From Streptomyces sp. MUM 2J (GTDB lineage: Bacteria; Actinomycetota; Actinomycetes; Streptomycetales; Streptomycetaceae), in the NCBI RefSeq assembly GCF_022414535.1, contig NZ_JADWYM010000001.1:248001-312000 (forward strand): a stretch of DNA of 64,000 nt, given 5' to 3'. The position numbers and the translations under genes were made by a program. The notes under the pieces are model-generated. The model did not search any database, was not told where the DNA came from, and worked only from the letters and a program-made list of their open reading frames with translations. Shown here piece by piece: positions 18,777 to 27,406 of the stretch (positions are counted from its first letter, which is position 1; every line of letters starts with the position of its first letter).

Positions 18777-20074
18777 CACGATGCCGACTCTGCGGCTCGG
18801 CGGCGCTGGAGAGCGTCGTCGATCTTGGGGCGACCCCGCCCTGTGAGAGCTTTCTCGCCGCGGACCAACTCGACCGGCCGGAGCCGACGTACCCGCTGCA
18901 CCTGCGGGTCTGCACGGACTGCTGGCTCGCACAGATCCCTCCGCTGATCACGCCGGAGGAGACGTTCACGCAGTACGCGTACTTCTCCTCCTACTCGACC
19001 TCCTGGGTGGAGCACGCACGCACGTTCGTCGCCGACGCCGTGCAGCGGCTGGACCTCGGCACCGACGCCTTCGTGGTCGAGGTCGCGAGCAACGACGGGT
19101 ACCTGCTGAAGCACATGGTGGACCGCGGGATCCGCTGCCTCGGCATCGAGCCCTCGGTGAACGTCGGCGCCGCGGCGCGGGACGCGGGTGTGCCCACGCT
19201 CACCGAGTTCCTGGACCCGGACGTCGGCGCCGGCGTCCGCGCCGAGCACGGCCCGGCGGACCTGGTCGTGGCCAACAACGTGTACGCGCACATCCCCGAC
19301 GTGGTCGGGTTCACCCGGGGGCTGCGCGCCCTGGTCGCCGACGACGGCTGGGTCTCCATCGAGGTGCAGCACCTGCTGACCCTGATCGAGGAGAACCAGT
19401 ACGACACGATCTACCACGAGCACTTCCAGTACTACACGGTCGCGTCCGCGGCCCGGGCGCTGGCGAGCGGCGGACTCGCGCTCGTGGACGTCGAACTGCT
19501 GCCCACGCACGGCGGCTCCATCCGGCTGTGGGCGCGTCCGACCGAGGTCGCCGGCGAGCCGGCCCATGGGCTGTCCCCTGCTCCGGAAGCCCCTCCCGGC
19601 CGAAGGCAGGGGGATGAGCCGGGAGCGTGGGGAAGGGTGGCCGACGTGCTGGACCGGGAGAAGGCCGCCGGGCTGCAGGAGCTGTCCGGGTACACCGAGT
19701 TCTCCGCCCGGGTGGCCAAGGTGCGCCGGGACCTGCTGCGGTTCCTCATCGAGGCGGCCGACCGCGGCGAGACGGTCGTCGGCTACGGCGCCCCGGGCAA
19801 GGGCAACACCCTGCTCAACCACTGCGGCATCCGGCCCGACCTGCTCCCCTACACGGTCGACCGCAACCCCTACAAGCACGGCAGGTTCACGCCGGGCACC
19901 CGCATCCCGATCCTGCCACCCGAGCGGATAGCCGCCGACAGGCCGGACTACGTCCTCGTCCTCCCGTGGAACCTGCGGGCCGAGCTGGTCGAGCAGTTGG
20001 CCTTCGTGCACGACTGGGGCGGCCGGCTGGTCTTTCCCATACCGGAACTGAGCATTGTCGAGGTCAAGTCATGA
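18773..20074 (+). CDS. sugar C-methyltransferase, class I SAM-dependent, with zinc-binding N-terminus
   Basis: This is a three-part methyltransferase of 433 aa, of the kind that C-methylates NDP-ketosugars. The N-terminal zinc-binding domain has CRLCG and CTDCW. The SAM-binding Rossmann part has VVEVASNDGYLLKHM and LGIEPSVNVGAAARDAGV. The C-terminal domain (VGYGAPGKGNTLLNHCGI, YTVDRNPYKHGRFTPGT) is also family-specific, and the catalytic-region motif YHEHFQYYTV is present. Around residues 266-288 a segment (HGLSPAPEAPPGRRQ...) interrupts a stretch where relatives run straight from GEP to RVADVL; at DNA level it is a palindromic element inserted in frame. Next to a glucose-1-phosphate cytidylyltransferase it suggests a branched, CDP-derived sugar. 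Confidence 0.87.
   Translation: MTRCRLCGSAALESVVDLGATPPCESFLAADQLDRPEPTYPLHLRVCTDCWLAQIPPLITPEETFTQYAYFSSYSTSWVEHARTFVADAVQRLDLGTDAFVVEVASNDGYLLKHMVDRGIRCLGIEPSVNVGAAARDAGVPTLTEFLDPDVGAGVRAEHGPADLVVANNVYAHIPDVVGFTRGLRALVADDGWVSIEVQHLLTLIEENQYDTIYHEHFQYYTVASAARALASGGLALVDVELLPTHGGSIRLWARPTEVAGEPAHGLSPAPEAPPGRRQGDEPGAWGRVADVLDREKAAGLQELSGYTEFSARVAKVRRDLLRFLIEAADRGETVVGYGAPGKGNTLLNHCGIRPDLLPYTVDRNPYKHGRFTPGTRIPILPPERIAADRPDYVLVLPWNLRAELVEQLAFVHDWGGRLVFPIPELSIVEVKS
19567..19638 (+). repeat. in-frame palindromic mini-element, copy 1 (in C-methyltransferase)
   Basis: About 70 bp of GC-rich sequence with inverted arms TCCCCTGC/GCAGGGGGA ends in a tail GATGAGCCGGGAGCGTGGGG-AAGGGT. The tail matches copy 2 (GAGGAACCGGGAGCCGGGGG-GAGGGT). 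It adds 23 residues to the methyltransferase without breaking the frame. Confidence 0.65.
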
Positions 20075-20898
20075 AGGTCGTACTGTTCTGCGGCGGCTAC
20101 GGGCTGCGCATGCGCAACGGAACCTCCGACGACGTGCCCAAGCCGATGGCGATGGTCGGCCCGCGACCACTGATCTGGCACGTCATGCGCTACTACGCGT
20201 ACTACGGGCACACGGAGTTCATCCTGTGTCTGGGGTACGGGGCCCACCACATCAAGGACTTCTTCCTCAACTACGAGGAGACCACGTCCAACGACTTCGT
20301 GCTGCGGGGCGGGCAGACCGAGCTGCTGTCCACCGACATCGCCTCCTGGACGATCACGTTCGTGCAGACGGGCATCGAGTCACCGATCGGGGAGCGACTG
20401 CGCCGGGTCCGGCACCACCTGGACGGCGACGAGATGTTCCTCGCCAACTACGCCGACGTGCTGACCGATGCCCCCCTGCCGGAGATGATCGACCGGTTCG
20501 CCCGGCGCGACGCCGGTGCGTCGATGCTGGTGGTGCCGCCGCAGTCCTCGTTCCACTGCGTGGACCTGGGCGATGACGGCCTGGTGGGGGGCATCACCGC
20601 GGTGAGCGAACTGCCGCTGTGGGAGAACGGTGGCTACTTCGTGCTCCGCCAGGAGGTCTTCGACCACATCCCGGAGAACGGCGACCTGGTCGCCGACGGA
20701 TGCACCCAGCTGGCCAAGCGCGGACGGCTGGTGGCGCACCAGCACCGCGGCTTCTGGAAGCCGACCGACACCGTGAAGGAGCGGGCCGCTCTCGACGAGG
20801 CCTATTCCCGGGGCGACCGCCCGTGGGCCGTGTGGGAACGGGACGGCGTGCCGGCGGGCGCGACCGGTGGCGGGTTCGGCTCCGGAGCAGGGGCGTGA
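20071..20898 (+). CDS. glucose-1-phosphate cytidylyltransferase (RfbF-like)
   Basis: This nucleotidyltransferase makes CDP-glucose from glucose-1-phosphate and CTP. It has 275 aa. The N-terminal nucleotide-binding signature is modified from the usual GGxGTR form: FCGGYGLRMRNGTSDDVPKPM. KP-M in DVPKPMAMVG is the conserved lysine region. LCLGYGAHHIKDFFLNYEETTSNDF and FVQTGIESPIGERLRRV are typical of the RfbF family, as is NGGYFVLRQEVFD. The start at ATG 20071 overlaps the previous stop by ATGA. The Gly/Ala-rich C-terminus (GATGGGFGSGAGA) is not conserved. No CDP-glucose 4,6-dehydratase sits beside it; the epimerase-like gene at 21546 may take that role or a later step. Confidence 0.88.
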   Translation: MKVVLFCGGYGLRMRNGTSDDVPKPMAMVGPRPLIWHVMRYYAYYGHTEFILCLGYGAHHIKDFFLNYEETTSNDFVLRGGQTELLSTDIASWTITFVQTGIESPIGERLRRVRHHLDGDEMFLANYADVLTDAPLPEMIDRFARRDAGASMLVVPPQSSFHCVDLGDDGLVGGITAVSELPLWENGGYFVLRQEVFDHIPENGDLVADGCTQLAKRGRLVAHQHRGFWKPTDTVKERAALDEAYSRGDRPWAVWERDGVPAGATGGGFGSGAGA

Positions 20899-21542
20899 TC
20901 CGGCTCGGGGCCGGGCGCCCGGACCGGATCGTCGCGGTGGGCGCGCACTGCGACGACATCGCCATCGGCGCCGGTGGCACGCTGCTGACGCTGTGCCTGG
21001 CGCGGCCGGGTGTCCGCGTCGACGCGCTGGTGCTCTCCGGCGGTGGCAGCGAGCGGGAGCAGGAGGAGCGGGCCGCGCTTGCCGCCTTCTGCCCGGGTGC
21101 CGACCTGCGGCTGACCGTGCTCAAGCTGCCGGACGGCCGGCTGCCGGCGCACTGGGAGGAGGCCAAGGCCGCGGTCGAGGAGCTGCGCGGGCAGACCGAA
21201 CCGGATCTCGTGCTGGCCCCGCGCACCGATGACGCGCACCAGGATCACCGCGGCCTGGCGCAGCTCATACCCACCGCGTTCCGCGACCACCTCGTACTCG
21301 GCTACGAGATCGTCAAGTGGGACGGCGACCTCGGCCGTCCGACGGCGTACCAGCCGCTGTCGCCGGAGGTCGCCGAACGCAAGGTGCGGCTGCTGCAGGA
21401 GCACTACCCCTCGCAACGGCACCGGCCCTGGTACGACCGGGAAGCCTTCCTCGGGCTGGCCCGGATCCGCGGCATCGAAAGCCACGCGCGCTACGCCGAG
21501 GCGTTCGCCGTCACCAAACTCACTCTCGATCTGGGGGAATGA
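20895..21542 (+). CDS. PIG-L family deacetylase
   Basis: This zinc-dependent N-deacetylase of the LmbE/PIG-L family has 215 aa. Zinc and catalytic residues are visible in VAVGAHCDDIAIGAGGTL (AHCDD in place of the usual AHPDD) and in APRTDDAHQDHRGLA (the HxDH motif). The family removes acetyl groups from N-acetylated amino sugars. In this cassette it may de-N-acetylate a sugar on a nucleotide or lipid carrier. GTG 20895 overlaps the preceding stop as GTGA. It is followed three bases later by the epimerase gene, so these belong to the same transcript. Confidence 0.85.
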   Translation: MIRLGAGRPDRIVAVGAHCDDIAIGAGGTLLTLCLARPGVRVDALVLSGGGSEREQEERAALAAFCPGADLRLTVLKLPDGRLPAHWEEAKAAVEELRGQTEPDLVLAPRTDDAHQDHRGLAQLIPTAFRDHLVLGYEIVKWDGDLGRPTAYQPLSPEVAERKVRLLQEHYPSQRHRPWYDREAFLGLARIRGIESHARYAEAFAVTKLTLDLGE

Positions 21543-21545
21543 ACC

Positions 21546-22571
21546 TTGCGCGTACTGCTGACCGGGCACCAGGGCTACCTGGGCACCGTGATGGCACCCG
21601 TCCTCGCGGCCGCCGGGCACGAGGTCGTCGGGCTGGACGCCGGCCTGTTCGCCGACTGCGTGCTGGGCCCGCCGCCCGCGGACCCGCCGGGGACGCGGGT
21701 GGACCTGCGCGACGTCACGGCCGAACACGTGGCCGGGGTGGACGCCGTGGTGCATCTGGCCGCCCTGTCCAACGACCCGCTGGGAGCGCTGGCGCCGGAG
21801 CTCACCTACGACATCAACCACCACGCGTCCGTGCGGCTGGCCCGGCTGGCCCGCGACGCCGGAGTGCGGCGCTTCCTGTACGCGTCGACCTGCTCGGTCT
21901 ACGGCGCCGCCGGCGGGGACGACCTGGTGGCCGAGGACGCCCCGCTGCGCCCGGTGACGCCGTACGCGGAGTCCAAGGTGCGGGTGGAGGACGGCCTGCA
22001 CGCGCTCGCCGACGGCGACTTCAGCCCGGTGTTCATGCGCAACGCCACCGCCTTCGGCTACTCGCCCCGGCTGCGCGCCGACATCGTGCTGAACAACCTG
22101 GTGGGCCACGCCCTCCTCTCCGGTGAGGTGCTGGTGCTCTCCGACGGCACCCCCTGGCGCCCGCTGGTGCACGCCGCCGACATCGCGCGGGCCTTCGCGG
22201 CCGCGCTGGTCGCGCCGCGGGAAGCGGTGCACGACCGGGCGTTCAACATCGGCAGCGAGACCAACAACGTCACGGTCGCCGAGATCGCCGAGCAGGTCGC
22301 CGAGGCGGTCACCGGCTCGCGGGTGGTGATCACCGGGGAGACGGGTGCCGATCCGCGGTCCTACCGGGTGGACTTCTCCCGGTTCCGCGCCGCGGTGCCC
22401 GGCTTCGACTGCGAGTGGACGGTGAAGCAGGGCGCGCTCGAACTCGCCGACGCCTACCGGAAACACGGGCTGACCCGGGACGACTTCGAGCGGCGCTTCA
22501 CCCGGCTGGCCGTGCTGCGCGCGGCGTCCGACGCCGGCACCGTCGACGACACCCTGCGGCGGCGCCGATGA
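21546..22571 (+). CDS. NAD-dependent epimerase/dehydratase (extended SDR)
   Basis: This extended short-chain dehydrogenase acts on a nucleotide sugar and has 341 aa. The dinucleotide-binding motif is TGHQGYLGTVMAPVLAAAGH (TGxxGxxG). The catalytic Ser-Tyr-Lys is seen as ASTCSVYG and PYAESK. VVHLAALSNDPLG and FNIGSETNNVTVAEIAEQV are further family markers. The start is TTG 21546, with GGGGAATGA just upstream. With the cytidylyltransferase and C-methyltransferase it probably forms a deoxy- or branched-sugar pathway, as a 4-reductase or epimerase. The exact reaction cannot be read from the sequence. Confidence 0.85.
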   Translation: MRVLLTGHQGYLGTVMAPVLAAAGHEVVGLDAGLFADCVLGPPPADPPGTRVDLRDVTAEHVAGVDAVVHLAALSNDPLGALAPELTYDINHHASVRLARLARDAGVRRFLYASTCSVYGAAGGDDLVAEDAPLRPVTPYAESKVRVEDGLHALADGDFSPVFMRNATAFGYSPRLRADIVLNNLVGHALLSGEVLVLSDGTPWRPLVHAADIARAFAAALVAPREAVHDRAFNIGSETNNVTVAEIAEQVAEAVTGSRVVITGETGADPRSYRVDFSRFRAAVPGFDCEWTVKQGALELADAYRKHGLTRDDFERRFTRLAVLRAASDAGTVDDTLRRRR

Positions 22572-23917
22572 GCGCGGCCGGCGAGGAGATGTACGCGCTG
22601 GTGGAGCGGTTGTACCCGCTGTGCCGGAGCATCACCGGCGACGGGGTGCGGGCCACCCTGGAGATCGTCGGCGAGTACGTCCCGCTGCAGGTGCACGAGG
22701 TACCGACCGGGACCCGGGTGCTCGACTGGACGGTGCCGCAGGAGTGGAACATCCGGGACGCGTACATCGCCGACACCGCCGGCAACCGGGTCGTCGACTT
22801 CGCCGCGTCCAGCCTGCACGTGCTCGGCTACAGCGTGCCGGTGTCGGCGACCATGCCGCTGGCCGAACTGCGAGGGCACCTGCACACCCTGCCGGACCAC
22901 CCGGCCTGGGTGCCGTACCGCACCAGTTACTACAAGCCGGAATGGGGCTTCTGCCTGGCCCAGGAGACCTTGGACGCCATGCCGGACGGCGAGTACGAGG
23001 TGTGCATCGACTCCACCCTCGCCGACGGCCACCTCACCTACGCCGAGCACGTGGTCCCCGGGCAGGTCACCGACGAGGTGATCGTCTCCTGTCACGTCTG
23101 CCACCCGTCGCTGGCCAACGACAACCTGGCCGGCATCGCGGTGGCGACGTTCCTGGCCCGGGCGCTGGCGGAGCAGACACCGTGGTACACCTACCGGTTC
23201 CTGTTCGCGCCCGGCACGATCGGGGCGATCACCTGGCTGGCCCGCAACGCGGAGCGGGTGACCGGGGCATCCCCCGCTCGTGGGGGTCCCCCCGCGCGCA
23301 CGACGCCGAGCGAGGGGGAGGAACCGGGAGCCGGGGGGAGGGTCAGGCACGGACTGGTGCTGGCCTGCGCCGGCGACCCGGGCCGGCTGACGTACAAGCA
23401 GAGCAGGCGTGGCGACGCGGAGATCGACCGGGTGATGCGGCACGTCCTGCTCGCCTCCGAGCGCCCGCACCACGTCACCGAGTTCACTCCGTACGGCTAC
23501 GACGAGCGGCAGTTCTGCTCGCCCGGGTTCGATCTCGGCGTGGGCTCGCTCAGCCGGACCCCGTACGCCGGCTACCCCGAGTACCACACCTCGGCGGACA
23601 ACCTGGACTTCGTCCGGCCGGAGGCGATGGAGGACACGCTCGCCCTGTGCCGCGAGGCATTCACCGTGCTGGACCGCAACCGGCGGTACGTCAACCTCAG
23701 CCCCTACGGCGAACCACAGCTGGGCCGGCGCGGGTTGTACGACTCGCTCGGCGGCCGCAGCGACGCGAAGCAGGCCCAGATGGCGATGCTCTGGGTGCTC
23801 AGCCTCTCCGACGGCGAGCACGGTCTGCTGGACGTCGCCGAGCGGTCCGGGCTGCCGTTCGACACCGTCGCCACCGCGGCCGGCGCCCTGGAGGGCGCCG
23901 GACTGATCAAGGCATGA
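22568..23917 (+). CDS. DUF4910/DUF2172 aminopeptidase-like protein with winged-helix tail
   Basis: This 449-aa protein is of the DUF4910 family, related to M28-type zinc aminopeptidases and recurrent in polysaccharide clusters. Visible features are the N-terminal LYPLCRSITGDGVRATLEI, the DWTVPQEWNIRDAYI segment, the metal-site-like SCHVCHPSLANDNLAG, and FAPGTIGAITWLARN. Then come YGYDERQFCSPGFDL and YHTSADNLDFV. A C-terminal helix-turn-helix-like piece (DVAERSGLPFDTVATAAGALEGAGLI) closes the protein. Between RV and RHGLVLACAG a 26-residue insert (TGASPARGGPPAR...) corresponds to a palindromic mini-element. Overlaps on both sides are ATGA. Its role in sugar or polymer chemistry is unknown. Confidence 0.8.
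   Translation: MSAAGEEMYALVERLYPLCRSITGDGVRATLEIVGEYVPLQVHEVPTGTRVLDWTVPQEWNIRDAYIADTAGNRVVDFAASSLHVLGYSVPVSATMPLAELRGHLHTLPDHPAWVPYRTSYYKPEWGFCLAQETLDAMPDGEYEVCIDSTLADGHLTYAEHVVPGQVTDEVIVSCHVCHPSLANDNLAGIAVATFLARALAEQTPWYTYRFLFAPGTIGAITWLARNAERVTGASPARGGPPARTTPSEGEEPGAGGRVRHGLVLACAGDPGRLTYKQSRRGDAEIDRVMRHVLLASERPHHVTEFTPYGYDERQFCSPGFDLGVGSLSRTPYAGYPEYHTSADNLDFVRPEAMEDTLALCREAFTVLDRNRRYVNLSPYGEPQLGRRGLYDSLGGRSDAKQAQMAMLWVLSLSDGEHGLLDVAERSGLPFDTVATAAGALEGAGLIKA
23264..23342 (+). repeat. in-frame palindromic mini-element, copy 2 (in DUF4910 gene)
   Basis: About 78 bp with inverted arms TCCCCCGCTCG (23270-23280) and CGAGCGAGGGGGA, followed by GGAACCGGGAGCCGGGGG-GAGGGT, the same tail as copy 1. 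It adds 26 residues and leaves the reading frame open. Confidence 0.65.
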
Positions 23918-25227
23918 CGCCGATGACCACCGAGGGGGAGAAGGCGCCGGCGGCGCCGGCCGGAACCGCCCGGCGGAGCGCCAAGCGGGCCGTCGTCGGC
24001 CGGCTGTCCTGGGGGCTGGCGGACCAGGCGGCCTCCAGCATGACCAACTTCGCGGTGGGGATCTACGTGGCCCGCTCGCTCGGGCTGGCCGCGTTCGGCG
24101 TGTTCAGCCTGGCCTGGGTGACCTACGGCGTGGTGCTCAGCGTCTCCCGCGGGCTGGCCACCGACCCGCTCGTGGTGCGCTTCAGCGGCGTCTCGGACGC
24201 CTCCTGGCGCGGGGCGGTGGCGCGGTCGTCGGGTACCGCGCTCGGCGTCGGTGCCGCCATCGGCGCGGCGTGTCTGGTGGCCGGGCCGGCTCTCGGCGGC
24301 CGTGTGGGGCCCGCGTTCGCCTGCCTTGGCGTCATGCTGCCGGGGCTGCTGCTGCAGGACGCCTGGCGGTACTCGTTCTTCGCCGCCGGCACCGGCCGGA
24401 AGGCGTTCGTCAACGACCTCGTGTGGGGCGTGGCGCTCGTCCCGGCCATGGTGCTGGCGGCCCGCGTGGGCAGCGTGCCCGCTTTCGTGCTGGCCTGGGG
24501 CGCGTCCGCCGCGGTGGCCGCGGTCTACGGCTGCTTCCAGTCCGGGATCCGGCCCCGCGTGAGCGGAGTGCGCGAGTGGCTTCGCGAGCACCGCGACCTC
24601 GGCTACCGGTACCTGGTCGAGAACGTCAGCACCAGCGGCGCGAGCCAGCTGCGGGCGTACGGGCTCGGGGCGATCGCCGGGGTCGGCGCGGTGGGCGCCG
24701 TCCGGGGCGCCGAGCTCCTGCTCGGCCCGTTCCTCGCCGTGCTGATGGGGCTGTCGCTGGTCACCGTCGCGGAGGCGGCACGGGTGCTGCGGCGGGCCCC
24801 GCACCGGCTGGGCCCGTTCTGTCTCCTGCTGGGCGGCGGCCAGGCAGCCGCGGCGCTGCTCTGGGGCGCGTCGCTGCTGCTGATGCCGGACCGCGCCGGC
24901 GAGTTCGTGCTCGGGGACGTCTGGCACTCCGCCTCCGGACTCATCGTGCCGGCCACGCTCGGCGTGGCCGGCGCCGGCCTCGGCACCGGCGCGGCGGCCG
25001 GGCTGCGCGCACTCGCCGCGGCCCGGCGCAGCCTGCGCAGCCAGCTCTTCGCCTCCGCCTGTTACGTCGCCGGCGGGCTCGGCGGGGCAGCCGTGGCCGG
25101 CACGGTCGGCTCGGCCTGGGGCGTCGCCGCCGCGACCGTCGGCAGCTCGGCCGTGTGGTGGCTGCAGTTGCGCTCCGCCCTGCGCGAGCGCCACCAGAAC
25201 CCGATCAGTGAAGTGAGGACGTCATGA
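23914..25227 (+). CDS. Wzx-type polysaccharide flippase (MATE/MVF-like)
   Basis: This polytopic membrane protein has 437 aa. Hydrophobic segments are spread from about residue 30 to 430; examples are AACLVAGPALGGRVGPAFACLG, VALVPAMVLAARVGSVPAF and LLGGGQAAAALLWGASLLLM. The N-terminal SWGLADQAASSMTNFAVGIY and the loop GLAAFGVFSLAW match lipopolysaccharide-biosynthesis flippases that move lipid-linked repeat units across the membrane. It is the only flippase candidate in the operon and partners the Wzy-like and Wzz-like proteins. ATG 23914 overlaps the previous stop; ATG 23923 is an alternative start. Confidence 0.82.
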   Translation: MTPMTTEGEKAPAAPAGTARRSAKRAVVGRLSWGLADQAASSMTNFAVGIYVARSLGLAAFGVFSLAWVTYGVVLSVSRGLATDPLVVRFSGVSDASWRGAVARSSGTALGVGAAIGAACLVAGPALGGRVGPAFACLGVMLPGLLLQDAWRYSFFAAGTGRKAFVNDLVWGVALVPAMVLAARVGSVPAFVLAWGASAAVAAVYGCFQSGIRPRVSGVREWLREHRDLGYRYLVENVSTSGASQLRAYGLGAIAGVGAVGAVRGAELLLGPFLAVLMGLSLVTVAEAARVLRRAPHRLGPFCLLLGGGQAAAALLWGASLLLMPDRAGEFVLGDVWHSASGLIVPATLGVAGAGLGTGAAAGLRALAAARRSLRSQLFASACYVAGGLGGAAVAGTVGSAWGVAAATVGSSAVWWLQLRSALRERHQNPISEVRTS

Positions 25228-26171
25228 CCACCCAGCCCCGGCTGAGCATCGGCCTGCCCGTGTACAACGGCGAGGAGTACCTCGCCGAGTCGCTCGACGC
25301 CCTGCTCGGCCAGACCTACGAGGACTTCGAGCTGGTCATCTCGGACAACGCCTCGACCGACGGGACCCAGGACATCTGCCGCCGGTACGCTGCGCGGGAC
25401 TCGCGCATCCGGTACCTCCGGCTGCCCCGGAACATCGGCGCCGCGCCGAACCACAACTACGTGTTCACCGAGTGCCGCGGCGAGCTGTTCAAGTGGGCCT
25501 CGCACGACGACCTGTACGCCCGGGACCTGCTGCGGCGCTGCGTCGAGGCACTGGACGAGCGGCCGGACGTGATCCTCGCGCACAGCGGCCAGGCGGTCAT
25601 CGACGGCGACAGCCAGGTGAAGGTCCCGTACGCGTACGGGCTCGCCACCGACTCGCCGCACGCCCCGGAGCGCTTCCGCAGCCTGCTGTTCGAGCCCGGC
25701 GGCGACGACTTCTACGGGGTGATGCGGGCCGACGTGCTGCGCCGGGTGAAGCCGCACGACAGCTACCACCACGCGGACCGCACGTTCGTCGCCGAGATCA
25801 CCCTGCACGGGCCCTTCCACCAGGTGCCGGAGCTGCTGTACTTCCGCCGCGACCACCCCACCCGCGCCGAGCGGGCGAACCCCGGCAAGCGCTCCCGGTG
25901 CGTCAACCTGGACCCGCGCCGGGCCGGCCTGCTGCACCCGACGCCCCGGCTGCTCGCCGAGTACGTCTGGGGCTTCGTCTCGGCGATCCGGCGGGCACCG
26001 TTGTCCCCCGCGGACCGGCGCGCCTGCCACCGCCACCTGGCCGCGTGGATGACCAGCCGGGTCCGGCCGGGCGCCGGCGAGCGGGTCGAGGACCGCGCCC
26101 CGGTCGACCCGGCCCTGCACCGCGTCTCCGTCGACGCCCTCGTCGCCGGCCGTGAGGGGAGGCGGGCATGA
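25224..26171 (+). CDS. glycosyltransferase family 2
   Basis: This GT-A fold inverting glycosyltransferase has 315 aa. The N-terminus LSIGLPVYNGEEYLAESLDA is the family start, VISDNASTDGTQDI carries the first conserved aspartate of the nucleotide site, and FKWASHDDLYA holds the metal-binding DxD-like pair. The acceptor side includes FYGVMRADVLRRV and LYFRRDHPTRAE. No membrane segments are seen, so it works at the cytoplasmic face on the lipid-linked repeat. ATG 25224 overlaps the flippase stop. Sugar donor unknown. Confidence 0.85.
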   Translation: MTTQPRLSIGLPVYNGEEYLAESLDALLGQTYEDFELVISDNASTDGTQDICRRYAARDSRIRYLRLPRNIGAAPNHNYVFTECRGELFKWASHDDLYARDLLRRCVEALDERPDVILAHSGQAVIDGDSQVKVPYAYGLATDSPHAPERFRSLLFEPGGDDFYGVMRADVLRRVKPHDSYHHADRTFVAEITLHGPFHQVPELLYFRRDHPTRAERANPGKRSRCVNLDPRRAGLLHPTPRLLAEYVWGFVSAIRRAPLSPADRRACHRHLAAWMTSRVRPGAGERVEDRAPVDPALHRVSVDALVAGREGRRA

Positions 26172-27406
26172 CGTCCGAGGACGGAACCCCGGTGCGCGTC
26201 GGGGTGTTCGGCCTGCTCGGCTCCGGCAACCTCGGCAACGACGGGTCACTGGAGGCCGTGCTCGGCTACCTCCGCGCCGAGCACCCGGAGGCGGTCGTGG
26301 ACGCGCTGTGCGGCGGACCCGAGGTCGTCACGACCCGGTACCGGATCCCCGCGACACGGCTGCACTGGTACCGCGGGGAGTACCGGACGGCGTCCAGGGT
26401 GGGCGCGATGGCGGCCAAGGGGCTGGGCAAACTCGTCGACGCCGCCCGCACCGCTGCCTGGGTGCGCCGGCACGACGTGGTGATCGTGCCGGGGATGGGC
26501 GTGCTGGAGGCCACGCTGCCGCTGCGGCCGTGGGGCTTCCCGTACTCACTGTTCCTGCTCTGCGCGGCCGGCCGGCTGTTCGGCACCCGGGTCGCGCTGG
26601 TCAGCGTCGGCGCCGCCGCGATCGGCAGCCGGCCGACCCGGACCCTGGTGCGCTGGTCGGCGCGGCTGGCCACCTACCGGTCGTACCGGGACGCCCTGTC
26701 CCGCGACGCGATGCGGGAGATGGGCGTGGACACGGCGCGGGACGAGATCTACCCGGACCTCGCCTTCGCCCTGCCGGCGCCGCCGGCGAGCGCGCCCTCG
26801 GGTCCGCAGGGCCCGGTCTGCGTCGGTGTCATGGCCTTCCACGGCGGCAACGACGACCGTGCCCGGGCCGAGGAGATCCACCGGCGCTATCTCGACGGGA
26901 CGATCCGCTTCGTCCGCACACTCGTCGAGGACGGCAGGACGGTCCGGCTGCTCACCGGCGACGAATGCGACGGGCCGGTGGTCGCCGCGATCCTCGACGC
27001 GGTGGACTCGCCGCTGGTCACCGCCTCCGGGGCGGCCTCGCTGGCCGACCTGATGAAGGAGGCGGCGGCCGCCGACACCGTGGTGGCGACCCGCTACCAC
27101 AACCTGGTCTGCGCGCTGAAGGTCGGCACGCCGACGCTCGCGCTCAGCTATGCGGCGAAGAGCGACGCGCTCATGGCCCGGATGGGGCTGGACGCGTACT
27201 GCCACCCGGCGCGCGAGGTCGACGCCGACCGGCTGCTGGAGCAGTTCCGGGCGCTGGAGAAGCGATCGGCGGAGGTGCGGCGGACCCTCACCGAGCGGAA
27301 CCTGGTCGCCGCCCGGCGCCTGGAGCACCAGTTCAGCGCCTTGACCGCGGCCCTCTTCCCGGCGGCCGACCACACCCACACCCATGCCCTGCGGGAGGCT
27401 CCATGA
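26168..27406 (+). CDS. polysaccharide pyruvyl transferase family protein
   Basis: This 412-aa protein is of the CsaB/ExoV/WcaK pyruvyltransferase family, which forms pyruvate ketals on sugars using phosphoenolpyruvate. Motifs are FGLLGSGNLGNDGSLEAVLGYL at the start, VIVPGMGVLEATL, ALVSVGAAAIGSRPTR, IYPDLAFALP and TVVATRYHNLVCALKVGTPTLALSYAAKS, the last with the conserved R-H near the C-terminal domain. It would add a negative charge to the polymer. The start overlaps the GT2 stop by ATGA and the end overlaps the next start. Confidence 0.83.
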   Translation: MTSEDGTPVRVGVFGLLGSGNLGNDGSLEAVLGYLRAEHPEAVVDALCGGPEVVTTRYRIPATRLHWYRGEYRTASRVGAMAAKGLGKLVDAARTAAWVRRHDVVIVPGMGVLEATLPLRPWGFPYSLFLLCAAGRLFGTRVALVSVGAAAIGSRPTRTLVRWSARLATYRSYRDALSRDAMREMGVDTARDEIYPDLAFALPAPPASAPSGPQGPVCVGVMAFHGGNDDRARAEEIHRRYLDGTIRFVRTLVEDGRTVRLLTGDECDGPVVAAILDAVDSPLVTASGAASLADLMKEAAAADTVVATRYHNLVCALKVGTPTLALSYAAKSDALMARMGLDAYCHPAREVDADRLLEQFRALEKRSAEVRRTLTERNLVAARRLEHQFSALTAALFPAADHTHTHALREAP

